A DNA stretch of 64,000 nucleotides, taken from positions 186,001 to 250,000 of the forward strand of contig NZ_QGGV01000002.1 in the NCBI RefSeq assembly GCF_003148765.1. The letters are read 5' to 3'. Of this stretch, positions 54,325 to 62,785 are shown one piece after another (position 1 is the stretch's first letter; every line of letters starts with the position of its first letter). A program made the translations under genes and the position numbers. This DNA is from Silicimonas algicola. Lineage in GTDB: Bacteria; Pseudomonadota; Alphaproteobacteria; Rhodobacterales; Rhodobacteraceae. The notes under the pieces are model-generated. The model did no database searches. It had not been told where the DNA came from and was given only the letters and a program-made list of their open reading frames with translations.

Positions 54325-55267
54325 ACCGGATCCTCGGGTCGAGGCGCGCGTAGACCATGTCGGTGACGAAGCTGCTTAGCAGCACGATGAATGCGAAAAG
54401 CAGCATGATCGCCTGGATCATGGTGAAGTCGCGGAAGAAGATGGAATCCACCGCCAGACGGCCCAGCCCGGGGATCGAGAATACAACCTCGAGCGCTGCC
54501 GCGCCCGCCATCACATGCCCCATCTGCAGGCCGATGATCGTGACCACCGGCAGCAGAGAATTTCGCAGACCGTGGCGCAGGATGACCTGCCGCTCGGTGA
54601 TGCCCTTACTGCGGGCGGCGGTGATGAAGTCCTCGGTCAGCACGTCCAGCATTGCGGCGCGCACCTGCCTAATGATTACGCCCATCAGGCCAGAGGCCAA
54701 GGCGATGGCTGGCATGATCATCAGTCGAATAGATTCCAGCGGGTTTTCCCAGATTGGCACGTAGCCCGACGGCGGTAGCCATTTCAGCCAGACCGCGAAA
54801 AACAGCATCAGCATGATGCCAAGCCAGAATGCGGGAATTGCAATGCCCGTAAGCGCCAGGAGGGTGCCGGCCGTGTCCACCCAGGTCCGGCTGTTGACCG
54901 CTGCGACGACACCCACCGGAATCGCGACGCAGACCGCGAAGACCATGGCCATCATCGCCAACTGCATGGTTGGCCCGAGCCGCCGCAGCAGCGCTGGCCC
55001 GATGGGCTCGTTGGTGCGGAGCGAGACGCCGAAATCGCCCGTTAGCACACCGCCGACCCACTCGAAGTAGCGCACCACAAGTGGCTTGTTCAGCCCTAGC
55101 TGCTCTCGCAGGTAAGCGTACCGCTCGGGATCCAGACCACCCTCTTCGCCGAGCATGGCGGTGGCGGTGTCGCCTGGCAGCACGAAGGCGATAAAGAAAG
55201 AGATCACGCTGACGATGAACAGCACCACCAACGCGGTCAGTACGCGGCGCACGTAGAAGTTTCGCAT
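54317..55267 (-). CDS. peptide/nickel-type ABC transporter permease (DppB-like)
   Basis: A 316-aa permease with six helices. N-terminal FYVRRVLTALVVLFIVSVISFFIAFVLPGD, the DppB signature LGLNKPLVVRYFEWVGG ... DFGVSLRTNEP, and the coupling loop DFITAARSKGITERQVILRHGLRN. It follows the binding-protein gene by 74 bases and overlaps the DppC-like gene by 8 bases. Confidence 0.93.
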   Translation of the reverse strand: MRNFYVRRVLTALVVLFIVSVISFFIAFVLPGDTATAMLGEEGGLDPERYAYLREQLGLNKPLVVRYFEWVGGVLTGDFGVSLRTNEPIGPALLRRLGPTMQLAMMAMVFAVCVAIPVGVVAAVNSRTWVDTAGTLLALTGIAIPAFWLGIMLMLFFAVWLKWLPPSGYVPIWENPLESIRLMIMPAIALASGLMGVIIRQVRAAMLDVLTEDFITAARSKGITERQVILRHGLRNSLLPVVTIIGLQMGHVMAGAAALEVVFSIPGLGRLAVDSIFFRDFTMIQAIMLLFAFIVLLSSFVTDMVYARLDPRIRYD

Positions 55268-55341
55268 TGCCTTTGGACCTTTTCACTTCGGACACCCGCG
55301 CACGGGTGCCCGATCAGTGTTGCCTCGGATGCGTCAGCTGG

Positions 55342-56958
55342 TCACTGTTCCAGCCAGACGTGATGCATCCCCAGACCGGCGGTTTGGTCCAGACCGTGCA
55401 GGTTTGCGGCGTAACCGAGTACCGTGGGAATGCGGTACGCCACTAAGTGGACAGCCTCCTCGTGCATGATCCGCTGCATCTCGCGATAGATCTCGGCGCG
55501 CTCGTCCATCGAAGTCGCCTGCGCGGCGTCCTCCCACAGCTTGTCAATCTCGGCACTAGAGAAATTAGCCCAGTTCGAAGACGACCCTGTCTTGGTCGTC
55601 TGGCGCATCAGCGGCTCGACGTCGGCCGTATTGCCGTGCGACAGCGCCTCGAAGTTGCCTGCGCGTCCGGCATCGATCCAAGGAGTGCGATCCATCAAGT
55701 TGATCGAAAGGTCAATTCCGACCTCGGCCAGCATCGCCTGCATGATCTCCAGTGGCTTCACGTCGCGTGGCCGGTTGATCACCTTGACCTCTAGCGAGAT
55801 GCCGTCAGGGTAACCGGCCTCGGCCAAAAGTTCGCGCGCCTTGTCCGGGTCGTATTCGTAGCGCGGCAGACTTTCGTCATAGCCTGGAACGCCCGGATAC
55901 CAGCCCCAGTGATATTCCGCCACGGCGGCGCCGAGGCCAACGACCTTAGCCATCGCCTCACGGTTGATCGCATGCTGCACCGCACGGCGTAGACGCACGT
56001 CTTGCGCGAAGGGCGTGTCGAGATCCGGGTTAGATGCCATGTAGAAACTCGGATACCCTTTGTCGGTCAGCGGCACCTCGTAAAGCTTCACATTGGGGTC
56101 ATCCTTCAGCGTGAGGACGTCGGTTTCCAGCAGTTCGGCGACGTGAATGCTGCCGGCGCGCAATTCCACCGCTCCCACCGACTGGTTCGGCACGAAGCGG
56201 ATGGTCAGCGCGTCGACGTATGGCAGTGGTTCGCCGTCCAGACCCTCCGCCCAGTAGGCCTCGTTCGCCACCATCTCCATTCGGTCATCGGCGCGGAACT
56301 CCACCAGCTTGAACGGCCCACTTCCCACTGGGGCACGACCGAACGCCTCGTCCCCGACTTGCTCGGCGGCAGTCGGCGAGACGAAGTAGATGTTGGCCGG
56401 GTTGGCCGATGAGAACAGGACTTCGAAAAGCGGTTGCTCCTCTGTGAAGGTCAACTTCACGGTCAGGTCGTCGACCACCTCGACACTTTCCAGGTTGGCG
56501 ACCGCGTCCTTTCGCGTCGACAACTCGTGATCGCGTGCACGTTCAAGATTCCACTTGATAGCTTCCGCATTCACCGGCGTGCCGTCATGAAAGCTGACGC
56601 CCTCGCGCAGTTGAACCACGATAACACCGTCGCCCTCGCGTTCGATCGAGGCAGCAAGCCCCGGTCCGGTGGTATAGGTACCACCTTCTTCTTGCGGTGG
56701 GGTGTAGGTGAACAGTCCATCGAAGAGGTTGGGCCAGACGTACGAATTGACGGCGCTCGACAGGTGCGGGTCTAGCGAAGGTACGGCGATCCATTCGGCC
56801 TGTACGACCTCGCCGCCGCGCTGGACATCCTGGCTCCAACCGGCGATCGGAGCTGAGACAGCCATGGCCGCCAACACGGCGGAGGAGAGTATCCCTCGCG
56901 CCGAGCCACGCAGTCCGGCAAGGTTCAGCCGCCTTGCAACTATTGTCGTCATCTTCAT
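55342..56958 (-). CDS. family 5 extracellular solute-binding protein
   Basis: A 538-aa periplasmic binding protein with a long signal peptide (about 1-42, ending APIAGWSQ). The SBP_bac_5 marks are present: PSLDPHLSSAVNSYVWPNLFDGL, EGVSFHDGTPVNAEAIKWNLERA, and RLRRAVQHAINREAMAKV. Family 5 proteins bind peptides, but also opines, sugars and other small molecules. It is first in the operon running down to the aldehyde dehydrogenase (nine genes), so the ligand is probably the compound that the flavoproteins and dehydrogenases break down. Confidence 0.93.
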   Translation of the reverse strand: MKMTTIVARRLNLAGLRGSARGILSSAVLAAMAVSAPIAGWSQDVQRGGEVVQAEWIAVPSLDPHLSSAVNSYVWPNLFDGLFTYTPPQEEGGTYTTGPGLAASIEREGDGVIVVQLREGVSFHDGTPVNAEAIKWNLERARDHELSTRKDAVANLESVEVVDDLTVKLTFTEEQPLFEVLFSSANPANIYFVSPTAAEQVGDEAFGRAPVGSGPFKLVEFRADDRMEMVANEAYWAEGLDGEPLPYVDALTIRFVPNQSVGAVELRAGSIHVAELLETDVLTLKDDPNVKLYEVPLTDKGYPSFYMASNPDLDTPFAQDVRLRRAVQHAINREAMAKVVGLGAAVAEYHWGWYPGVPGYDESLPRYEYDPDKARELLAEAGYPDGISLEVKVINRPRDVKPLEIMQAMLAEVGIDLSINLMDRTPWIDAGRAGNFEALSHGNTADVEPLMRQTTKTGSSSNWANFSSAEIDKLWEDAAQATSMDERAEIYREMQRIMHEEAVHLVAYRIPTVLGYAANLHGLDQTAGLGMHHVWLEQ

Positions 56959-57037
56959 GTTTTCCTCCCTTGGTTGGGCGTCGTTCTTTGCGCCGCCCTT
57001 TCGCTCGCGGACGTATCGGCCCCAAGCACCTTCAGAG

Positions 57038-57081
57038 TTGACGGCTCATCTATTCCTGTCAATAGTTGATCATAAATCAAC
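57038..57081 (+). promoter_or_regulatory. putative promoter and operator between the divergent operons
   Basis: TTGACG (57038) and AATAGT (57061) are 17 bases apart and could serve the rightward gene. Immediately after, GTTGAT-5-ATCAAC (57065-57081) is a perfect 6-bp inverted repeat, about 110 bases before the ABC binding-protein start and 67 before the regulator start. The position suits control of both operons by the HTH-citrate-synthase-like protein. This is inference. Confidence 0.5.
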
Positions 57082-57147
57082 CTTACATGAAGGCTCGTCG
57101 ACCGGACCGCTGACAGCCGTCGTGCCAGACCTTGAAGGGAATGCGAT

Positions 57148-58380
57148 TTGAAGATGGGGCTGATCTCCTCGGAAGAGGCAGCAGAACGGTTGAGCGTGAA
57201 GAGGGCGACAATCTATGCCTATGTATCGCGCGGCCTGTTGGTGCCGCGCGAGGTTAACGGGTCCAACGGCAGCATGTTTGACCCGCTCGACGTCGAAAAT
57301 CTCGCCAACCGCGGACGGAAGGGCCGCAGGTCGTCACAGGGAAGCCCGATGTTTGTCTCGGCGATCTCGACGATTCACGAGGGCGAGTTCTACTATCGCG
57401 GGAAAAGTGCGACTCGGTTGGCGCTCATCAAGAGCTACGAGGAAGTGGCCGCGCTGTTGTGGGAGGTCGATCCTGCCCGGCTGACATTCCGGCCCGATAT
57501 GGAAATGGTCACAACCTTGCGTCGCCAGTCCCGGGTCCTGCCGACCGACCTGCTTCCCTTCGAGCGGATGAAGATCCTGATCGACCTGGCCGCGCCGATG
57601 GACCCGATGCGCCACGATCTGAACTCCGCTTCGGTGATAAAGCGGGTCAGCACCCTGATGGCGACCATGATCGAGGCCATGCCGGTGATCGAGAGACAGG
57701 GCGGACAAGAGTATAAGCCCTCGGGTGAAGAAAGTTTCGCGCGCCGGGTCTGGTCGCGGCTGTGCCCTGAACCGCCCAGCGATGCGCTGATCCGCGCGCT
57801 GAACGCAGCGATGATCGTGACCGCCGACGCGGACGTGACCACGCCGACGACCATCGCTGCCCGAATGGCCGCGTCCGTCCATACCGACATCTATTCGGTC
57901 CTAGCGGCCGGGATGCACTGCAGTGGCGGCAAGGTGCAGTCGGCCTCCTCGCTAGCGGTCGAGGGCTATCTTGACGGGCTGAATAACGAAAAGAGCATCA
58001 ATCAGTTTATCGGGGAGCGGCTGCGCGAGGGGCAGGTCCTGTCCGGCTTCGGACATCAACGTTTTCCAGACGGCGACCGCCGCACACGTCCGGTGCTCGA
58101 CATCCTGACCTCGTCAGACTCCGCCACCCCGCGGAGCCAGAAGTTGGCACAGTTCCTTGCGATCCAGAAACAGCGCGGCATTGCCCCCCCCAACATTGGC
58201 TTCACCATCGCCGCGCTTGCCTACGTCGCGGGTATGTTGCGCGGCTCGGGCGACCTCATTTTTGCCCTAGCCCGCATGGCTGGCTGGACCGCTCATGCGA
58301 TGGAGCAATACCAAAGCAAACATGAGCAGAACCGGCCTACCTCTCTTTATATCGGTCCGCCGCCGGAATCCGCGGAATGA
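57148..58380 (+). CDS. helix-turn-helix protein fused to a citrate-synthase-like domain
   Basis: A 410-aa fusion with a TTG start (AAGGGA site 8 bases before; ATG 57154 is an alternative). Residues 1-50 form an excisionase/MerR-like DNA-binding domain (ISSEEAAERLSVKRATIYAYVSRGLLVPREV). Residues about 68-405 have the citrate synthase fold. Compared with the citrate synthase active site, His257 (GMHCSGG) and His303 (GFGHQRF) are kept, but the catalytic Asp of the PNxDF motif is Gly351 (PPNIGFTI), and the HADHE block reads TADAD (226-230). It is probably not a working citrate synthase. Divergence from the nine-gene ABC/oxidoreductase operon suggests it is the regulator, with the fold used to sense a CoA ester or keto acid. 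Confidence 0.88.
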   Translation: MKMGLISSEEAAERLSVKRATIYAYVSRGLLVPREVNGSNGSMFDPLDVENLANRGRKGRRSSQGSPMFVSAISTIHEGEFYYRGKSATRLALIKSYEEVAALLWEVDPARLTFRPDMEMVTTLRRQSRVLPTDLLPFERMKILIDLAAPMDPMRHDLNSASVIKRVSTLMATMIEAMPVIERQGGQEYKPSGEESFARRVWSRLCPEPPSDALIRALNAAMIVTADADVTTPTTIAARMAASVHTDIYSVLAAGMHCSGGKVQSASSLAVEGYLDGLNNEKSINQFIGERLREGQVLSGFGHQRFPDGDRRTRPVLDILTSSDSATPRSQKLAQFLAIQKQRGIAPPNIGFTIAALAYVAGMLRGSGDLIFALARMAGWTAHAMEQYQSKHEQNRPTSLYIGPPPESAE

Positions 58381-58635
58381 AGAAGTCGAGCTTCCTTTTC
58401 GACAGGGTGAAGCATGGTATGATGATTGATAAGGAGCGGGTCGAGCCCTAGGCACCTCATTTGAGCGGGGTAGGGCGGTAATATTGCCTCCAAGAAAAAG
58501 CCGGGTAAAGCAAGCAAGACCCAGCTCCAATATGATCAGCCAGCCGTCGATGAAAAGGCGCGGTTCCTAACGGATATAGCCTCTAGAAACCGCGGATAGG
58601 TCGCAAGCCACTTGCTGAGCACGAGGAATTACGTT

Positions 58636-59562
58636 TTGACTGAAACACATCGATTCAGGCCGACAAACTGGCACAATGTCTTCGCGGCAATGAAGCCGGC
58701 TTTGGTTGTAGCGAGCGGTGACACTATCATCACCGAGACACTTGATGCGGCAGGGACGAATGCTCGAGGTGAGCAAAAGGCAAATCGCCCCAATCCGATG
58801 AACGGGCCTATTTACGTGGCAGGTGCAGAGCCGGGAGACGCTCTTCGGGTTGAAATCCTGAGGATTGACCCGGTGCGTGCAACGGGCTGGACCCGTGCCG
58901 CCCTCTCGGCGAATGTTCTGGAGCCGGAATATGCCCGCAATCTCCCTCCCAGAGATGTATGTAATTGGATTATTGATCTGGAGACATCGACTGTCCAGCT
59001 CGCGACTCCGCCCGCCACACTTAAGCAGTTAATCCTACCATGTGCTCCAATGATCGGGTGCTTCGGCGTTGCTCCCGCTGGGGGCGTGGCTATCTCGACC
59101 GCCACCAGCAGCCGAAACGGTGGAAATATGGATTATCGCGGCTTCACTGCCGGATGCAGTGTAAGTTTCCCTGTGGGCGTGACCGGTGCGCTCTTTTTCC
59201 TGGGAGACTGCCATGCTGCACAAGGTGACGGCGAGATAGCCGGTACTGGTGTGGAAACCTGTTGTGATGTCGAGCTCCGCTTGACACTCGAAAAGCATCG
59301 TTCGATTGGATGGCCTCGCGGAGAGTTGGATGATCGTATCTTCACCGTGGGCAATGCACGCCCGCTTGATCAGGCGCTTCAGCACGCGACAACCGAGATG
59401 GTAGTTTGGCTCAAGTCAGATTATGGCCTGTCGGATTCCGATGCCGCGCATCTACTCGGTCAGACCGTCCGTTATGAAGTTGGGAATGTCTATAACCCCG
59501 CGTATACGATGGTTTGCAGCATCGCAAAAAAATGGCTTCCAGAAAAGCCAAATCAGGTATGA
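58636..59562 (+). CDS. acetamidase/formamidase family protein
   Basis: About 308 aa from a TTG at 58636 with a GAGGA site 8 bases before. The FmdA/AmdA pattern is clear: NPMNGPIYVAGAEPGDALRVEI, PCAPMIGCFGVAP, TATSSRNGGNMDYRGFTAGCSVSFPV, FFLGDCHAAQGDGEIAGTGVE. Length matches the short form of the family (about 300 aa). It likely hydrolyses a small amide or formamide to acid and ammonia. The 255 bases before it hold no gene, only a 38-codon open stretch without a start (about 58481-58600). Confidence 0.9.
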   Translation: MTETHRFRPTNWHNVFAAMKPALVVASGDTIITETLDAAGTNARGEQKANRPNPMNGPIYVAGAEPGDALRVEILRIDPVRATGWTRAALSANVLEPEYARNLPPRDVCNWIIDLETSTVQLATPPATLKQLILPCAPMIGCFGVAPAGGVAISTATSSRNGGNMDYRGFTAGCSVSFPVGVTGALFFLGDCHAAQGDGEIAGTGVETCCDVELRLTLEKHRSIGWPRGELDDRIFTVGNARPLDQALQHATTEMVVWLKSDYGLSDSDAAHLLGQTVRYEVGNVYNPAYTMVCSIAKKWLPEKPNQV

Positions 59563-59814
59563 CTCGGAGCAGAGAGGACTTGGTGAAGGTTTAATCTGGC
59601 ACTTTCAGAAAGGATTTTGCTTTTCAAAGGGTTCGTATCACGTCATCGCGAGGAGGTACCGGGTTCGTTTACGATTTGGCCAGGAAGAAAGTTGACTTCG
59701 GCTCAGTATTCGATGCCTGCCAGATCGTGACGACGCACGACGTCCGGTGCCGGGCAGGCGCCGGAAGGTACGCGAGTAGAGATAGGAAGAAAATAATATC
59801 ATACGTCACGCGTC
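59563..59814. other. intergenic, no gene seen
   Basis: AT-richer spacer after the acetamidase gene. No open frame with a ribosome site or similarity. It borders a decayed transposase. Confidence 0.4.
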
Positions 59815-60050
59815 CGGACTCATACCCAAAAGAAAACCGTTGCCGCGGGGGCGATGGCTGACAGAAGGAGTAGCCAACCCTGCGCCAGTCATTCGGTCGT
59901 CCGAACGTGTTCTCAATCTCGTGATGGCGTCGAAAGACCTTGGAATCCTGTGGACAATGTTCTTGCGGTTTCGACGGGATGCATGCAGGATCAAATGTCT
60001 CTTTTTATCACCCTCGCCGAACTGATCAGCTCCATACCGACGCTTCATGC
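59815..60050 (-). pseudogene. remnant of an IS5-family (IS427-like) transposase C-terminus
   Basis: Minus-strand frames, joined by frameshifts, read GYGADQF then ACIPSKPQEHCPQDSK, then RRHHEIENTFGRPNDWRRV, then SAIAPAATVFFWV. This is the order of the IS427-group C-terminus (GYDADWF, CIPSK, R-x-R-H-x-I-E-x-x-F-G-x-x-x-D-W-R-R, SAIAxAATVIFW). The catalytic N-terminal part is missing and no terminal inverted repeats are seen, so the element is dead. Recognition is from memory of the family pattern. Confidence 0.6.
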
Positions 60051-60344
60051 TACCAGGACTCGTTGAATTGAACTATTCTTGTTGCGGATCGCCTCTGGAT
60101 CGCCGCCCGCGCTACATTCCAAATCGCCGGTCGCTTCCCGCACTTCAGCCAACGAGACCAGCGACGCCGGGTTCACGGCCCGACCATACGCCGTCGATAG
60201 AGATATCATTGACTTCGACCAAAATGAACTATCTGAAGGTGTTCTTTTGACTTCGCGTGTGCGAGGTAATAAGGCGAATAGCCTGGGTTTAGACATTGAC
60301 GCTTGCCGACGAATAACATTGGGTAGTAGTTGCTCGCGATATAG
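60051..60344. other. intergenic with an unexplained minus-strand frame
   Basis: A minus-strand open frame of about 80 codons (60045-60296) reads in a protein-like way (NPASLVSLAEVREATGDLE) but has no ribosome site or family I recognise. It may be the end of another broken gene next to the transposase remnant. Confidence 0.35.
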
Positions 60345-61112
60345 TCACACGGTGGTAACGGCGACCCCGGCTTCCTTTACGATCGATAAGGCCTCGTGGC
60401 TGGCGTCTGAATTGGTTACGATTTCGTCTATGTCTTCAACGCCGCAAATAGTAAATAGCGCCGGTGGCCTGAACTTTGTGCTGTCGGCCAAGAGAATGAT
60501 ATGTCGGGCAGCGTGGATCATCGCGCGCTTCATAGCGACTACATCCTGCGACGTCTCCGTCAGAAGGGCTCCACTTACGGAATGGGTGCCAAGCAGTGCT
60601 AAGTCGACGTGCAATTCGTTCAGAAATGCGAGGCCGGGGTTTCCGTAAAGTGTAGCAGAACCGCGCCGCACGCTGCCACCCACCACGATGACTGCGATAG
60701 ATCTGCTGGCTGCAAGTACCTCGGCGATTTGCAGAGAATTTGTTATAGCCGTGATCTCTGACTTTCGGCGAGCTATTTCCCGCGCCGCTGCGAGGACCGT
60801 TGAGGAGCTGTCGAAAAGAACTGTCTGACCGGTCAAAATTTGCGTAGCTGCATACACCCCTAGAGAAGCCTTGGCCTGCGATTCGGTCGCTGCGGCGAGC
60901 TCGCTGTCGAGCTCGAATGACGAGAAGTGGCTCTCCGTCAATACCGCGCCTCCGTGCGTCAACCGTACAAGGCCGTGCTCGCTCAAAACGCGCAAATCGC
61001 GACGGACAGTGGAATCAGAAACGCCGACAGCATCGCTTAAGTCGCCGATCGTGGCGGCCATCGCGTCTCTGAGTACTTGAAGAATCCGGGCGTGCCGTTG
61101 TTCCTTAAGCAT
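60345..61112 (-). CDS. DeoR/GlpR-family transcriptional regulator
   Basis: A 255-aa repressor-type protein. Start at 61112 (MLKEQRHARILQVLRDAMAATIGDLSDAVGVSDSTVRRDLRVL), with an AGGAC site, one base after the stop of the flavoprotein gene. The DeoR helix-turn-helix occupies residues 5-58, with LVRLTHGGAVL after it; the sugar-phosphate-type sensor domain (about 75-235) has FDSSSTVLAAA, GGSVRRGSATLYG and ADSTKFRPPALFTIC. It probably controls the flavoprotein genes upstream in the same unit. Effectors of this family are usually sugar phosphates. Confidence 0.92.
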   Translation of the reverse strand: MLKEQRHARILQVLRDAMAATIGDLSDAVGVSDSTVRRDLRVLSEHGLVRLTHGGAVLTESHFSSFELDSELAAATESQAKASLGVYAATQILTGQTVLFDSSSTVLAAAREIARRKSEITAITNSLQIAEVLAASRSIAVIVVGGSVRRGSATLYGNPGLAFLNELHVDLALLGTHSVSGALLTETSQDVVAMKRAMIHAARHIILLADSTKFRPPALFTICGVEDIDEIVTNSDASHEALSIVKEAGVAVTTV

Positions 61113-61113
61113 G

Positions 61114-62727
61114 TCACGTCCTGCGTTCGGTGACGATCGCAACATTGCCGTCGCCGTCGCCGTCGAAAGACACGAACAGCGAGCGAGCTTGTAGTGCGTC
61201 GGTCGCGGGGTAGTCACTCCGCAGATGTGCTCCGCGGCTCTCGCACCGCGCGAGTGCTGACTCTATGATTGCGCGGCCTACAAGGATGCGATCAGCGGTC
61301 GCTGCAGCGGGCGAAAGAGGGTTTTCGCTGGAAGCGCCAAGGCCTTCGGCGAGACGAGCAAGTTGATTGGCAGCGTCGGCCAGGGTCTCACCATTGCGGA
61401 CAATGCCAGCGGCGTTGGACAGGCATTGCGATACCTCAGCATTGACCTGTGTTAGAGCCCTGCCGTCAGCGTCTGCAGGGGAACAGATGTTGTAATTTAA
61501 GGAGGTTGGCATTGTTCCGAACCGCGTCGCGGCAGCCACTCTTGCGGCGGCCGCGCCCGCAATCCAGCCCGCTGCTAGCACATCCGTCCCACTGCCGCCA
61601 GCCAGGCGACCAGCGCCATGTACACCGGCAGCTGCTTCTCCAGCAGCGAAGAGCCCACCTACACGGCTCTGCCTGTCTCGATCTACGGCGACTCCGCCTA
61701 AGCATGTGTGTGGTGCCGGCCAGACGGCAACCGGGGATTGCGTCATATCGATCTCATGTTTCCGCATGAATGTAGCGAGCCAAGGATAGCGATCAATGAT
61801 GGACGGATCCAAACCTGTTGCGTCGAACCATAGTCCCCCTTCCTTCAGGGTCGTTCCGGCGGCGCTCTGACGTGCCATTTCGCGTACAAGATCTTCTTTG
61901 CCAATGCCGGCCTCACCTTGAGGCCGCCGCTCGAGCAGGAAACGTCTGCCGTTCACATCGCGCATTACCGCGCCGTCCCCGAACAACGTAGTCGGTATAA
62001 CATATCGAGAGATTTCTTTTGGTGCATGCCCCACAAGGGGCTCGAACTGAAGAAATTCCATGTCTGCTAGTTCGGCACCGGCGCGCAGTGCCAGCGCGGC
62101 GGAGGCACCATACACATCGCGAGGGTAGGTTGATTGGGCAAATAGGCTCCCGACGCCGCCACTTGCTAGGATCACAGCGCCAGCGTCGATCATGACGGGA
62201 TTCCCACCGCGCGGATCCTGAGCGACTACCCCGCGTACACGACCGCCATTGACGATCAGACGTAGCACACGCAGCCGTTTGCGCTGGACGCTGCGTGTTT
62301 TAAGTGCACGGCGCAAGATCGTCGCTGCTTGACCTCCCCACATCGCACTAGGCGTAAAGCAGCATCGCGGACGGGACGATCCGGAAGCATGACGCAGTAC
62401 AAGCTTTCCATCGACTTCAGCAAAGCCGACACCTAGTTCGCGTAGTGCACGAAAGGCTTGCTGCGCAGCTGAAACAGTGTCTTCGACCATAGTCGGAATG
62501 TTGATACCACAGCCTTCCCGCAAGATGTCGTCGCGATGAGCAGAGGTTGTGTCTTGATTGTCAGCTCCGTCGACCACGACATTGACCCCTTGAAGCCAAC
62601 CGGAGGCACCGCCTCCCAGCCCAACAATAAGAACCGAGGCCCCAGCGTCGCGGGCACGCAGAGCAGCGACCAAACCGGCGATGCCCTCGCCAATCACGAC
62701 AACGGCAGCTGAAATATTGCCGGTCAT
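61114..62727 (-). CDS. FAD-dependent oxidoreductase of the succinate dehydrogenase/L-aspartate oxidase type
   Basis: A 537-aa flavoprotein: AAVVVIGEGIAGLVAALRARDAGASVLIVG at the N-terminus, VILASGGVGSLFAQSTYPRDVYGASAALALRAGAELADMEFLQFEP in the middle, and VGGLFAAGEAAAGVHGAGRLAGGSGTDVLAAGWIAG near residue 400. This is the SdhA/FrdA/NadB family, but the flavin-linking His of membrane SdhA is absent (GLGGGASGWLQG region), so FAD should be non-covalent. It lies between the partial flavoprotein gene and deoR in one operon. Confidence 0.88.
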   Translation of the reverse strand: MTGNISAAVVVIGEGIAGLVAALRARDAGASVLIVGLGGGASGWLQGVNVVVDGADNQDTTSAHRDDILREGCGINIPTMVEDTVSAAQQAFRALRELGVGFAEVDGKLVLRHASGSSRPRCCFTPSAMWGGQAATILRRALKTRSVQRKRLRVLRLIVNGGRVRGVVAQDPRGGNPVMIDAGAVILASGGVGSLFAQSTYPRDVYGASAALALRAGAELADMEFLQFEPLVGHAPKEISRYVIPTTLFGDGAVMRDVNGRRFLLERRPQGEAGIGKEDLVREMARQSAAGTTLKEGGLWFDATGLDPSIIDRYPWLATFMRKHEIDMTQSPVAVWPAPHTCLGGVAVDRDRQSRVGGLFAAGEAAAGVHGAGRLAGGSGTDVLAAGWIAGAAAARVAAATRFGTMPTSLNYNICSPADADGRALTQVNAEVSQCLSNAAGIVRNGETLADAANQLARLAEGLGASSENPLSPAAATADRILVGRAIIESALARCESRGAHLRSDYPATDALQARSLFVSFDGDGDGNVAIVTERRT

Positions 62728-62785
62728 AGGGAGCCCTCACTGACGGCGTCTCGGTCAGCATTCGCAAGTTGAACAGGCCAGCCGA

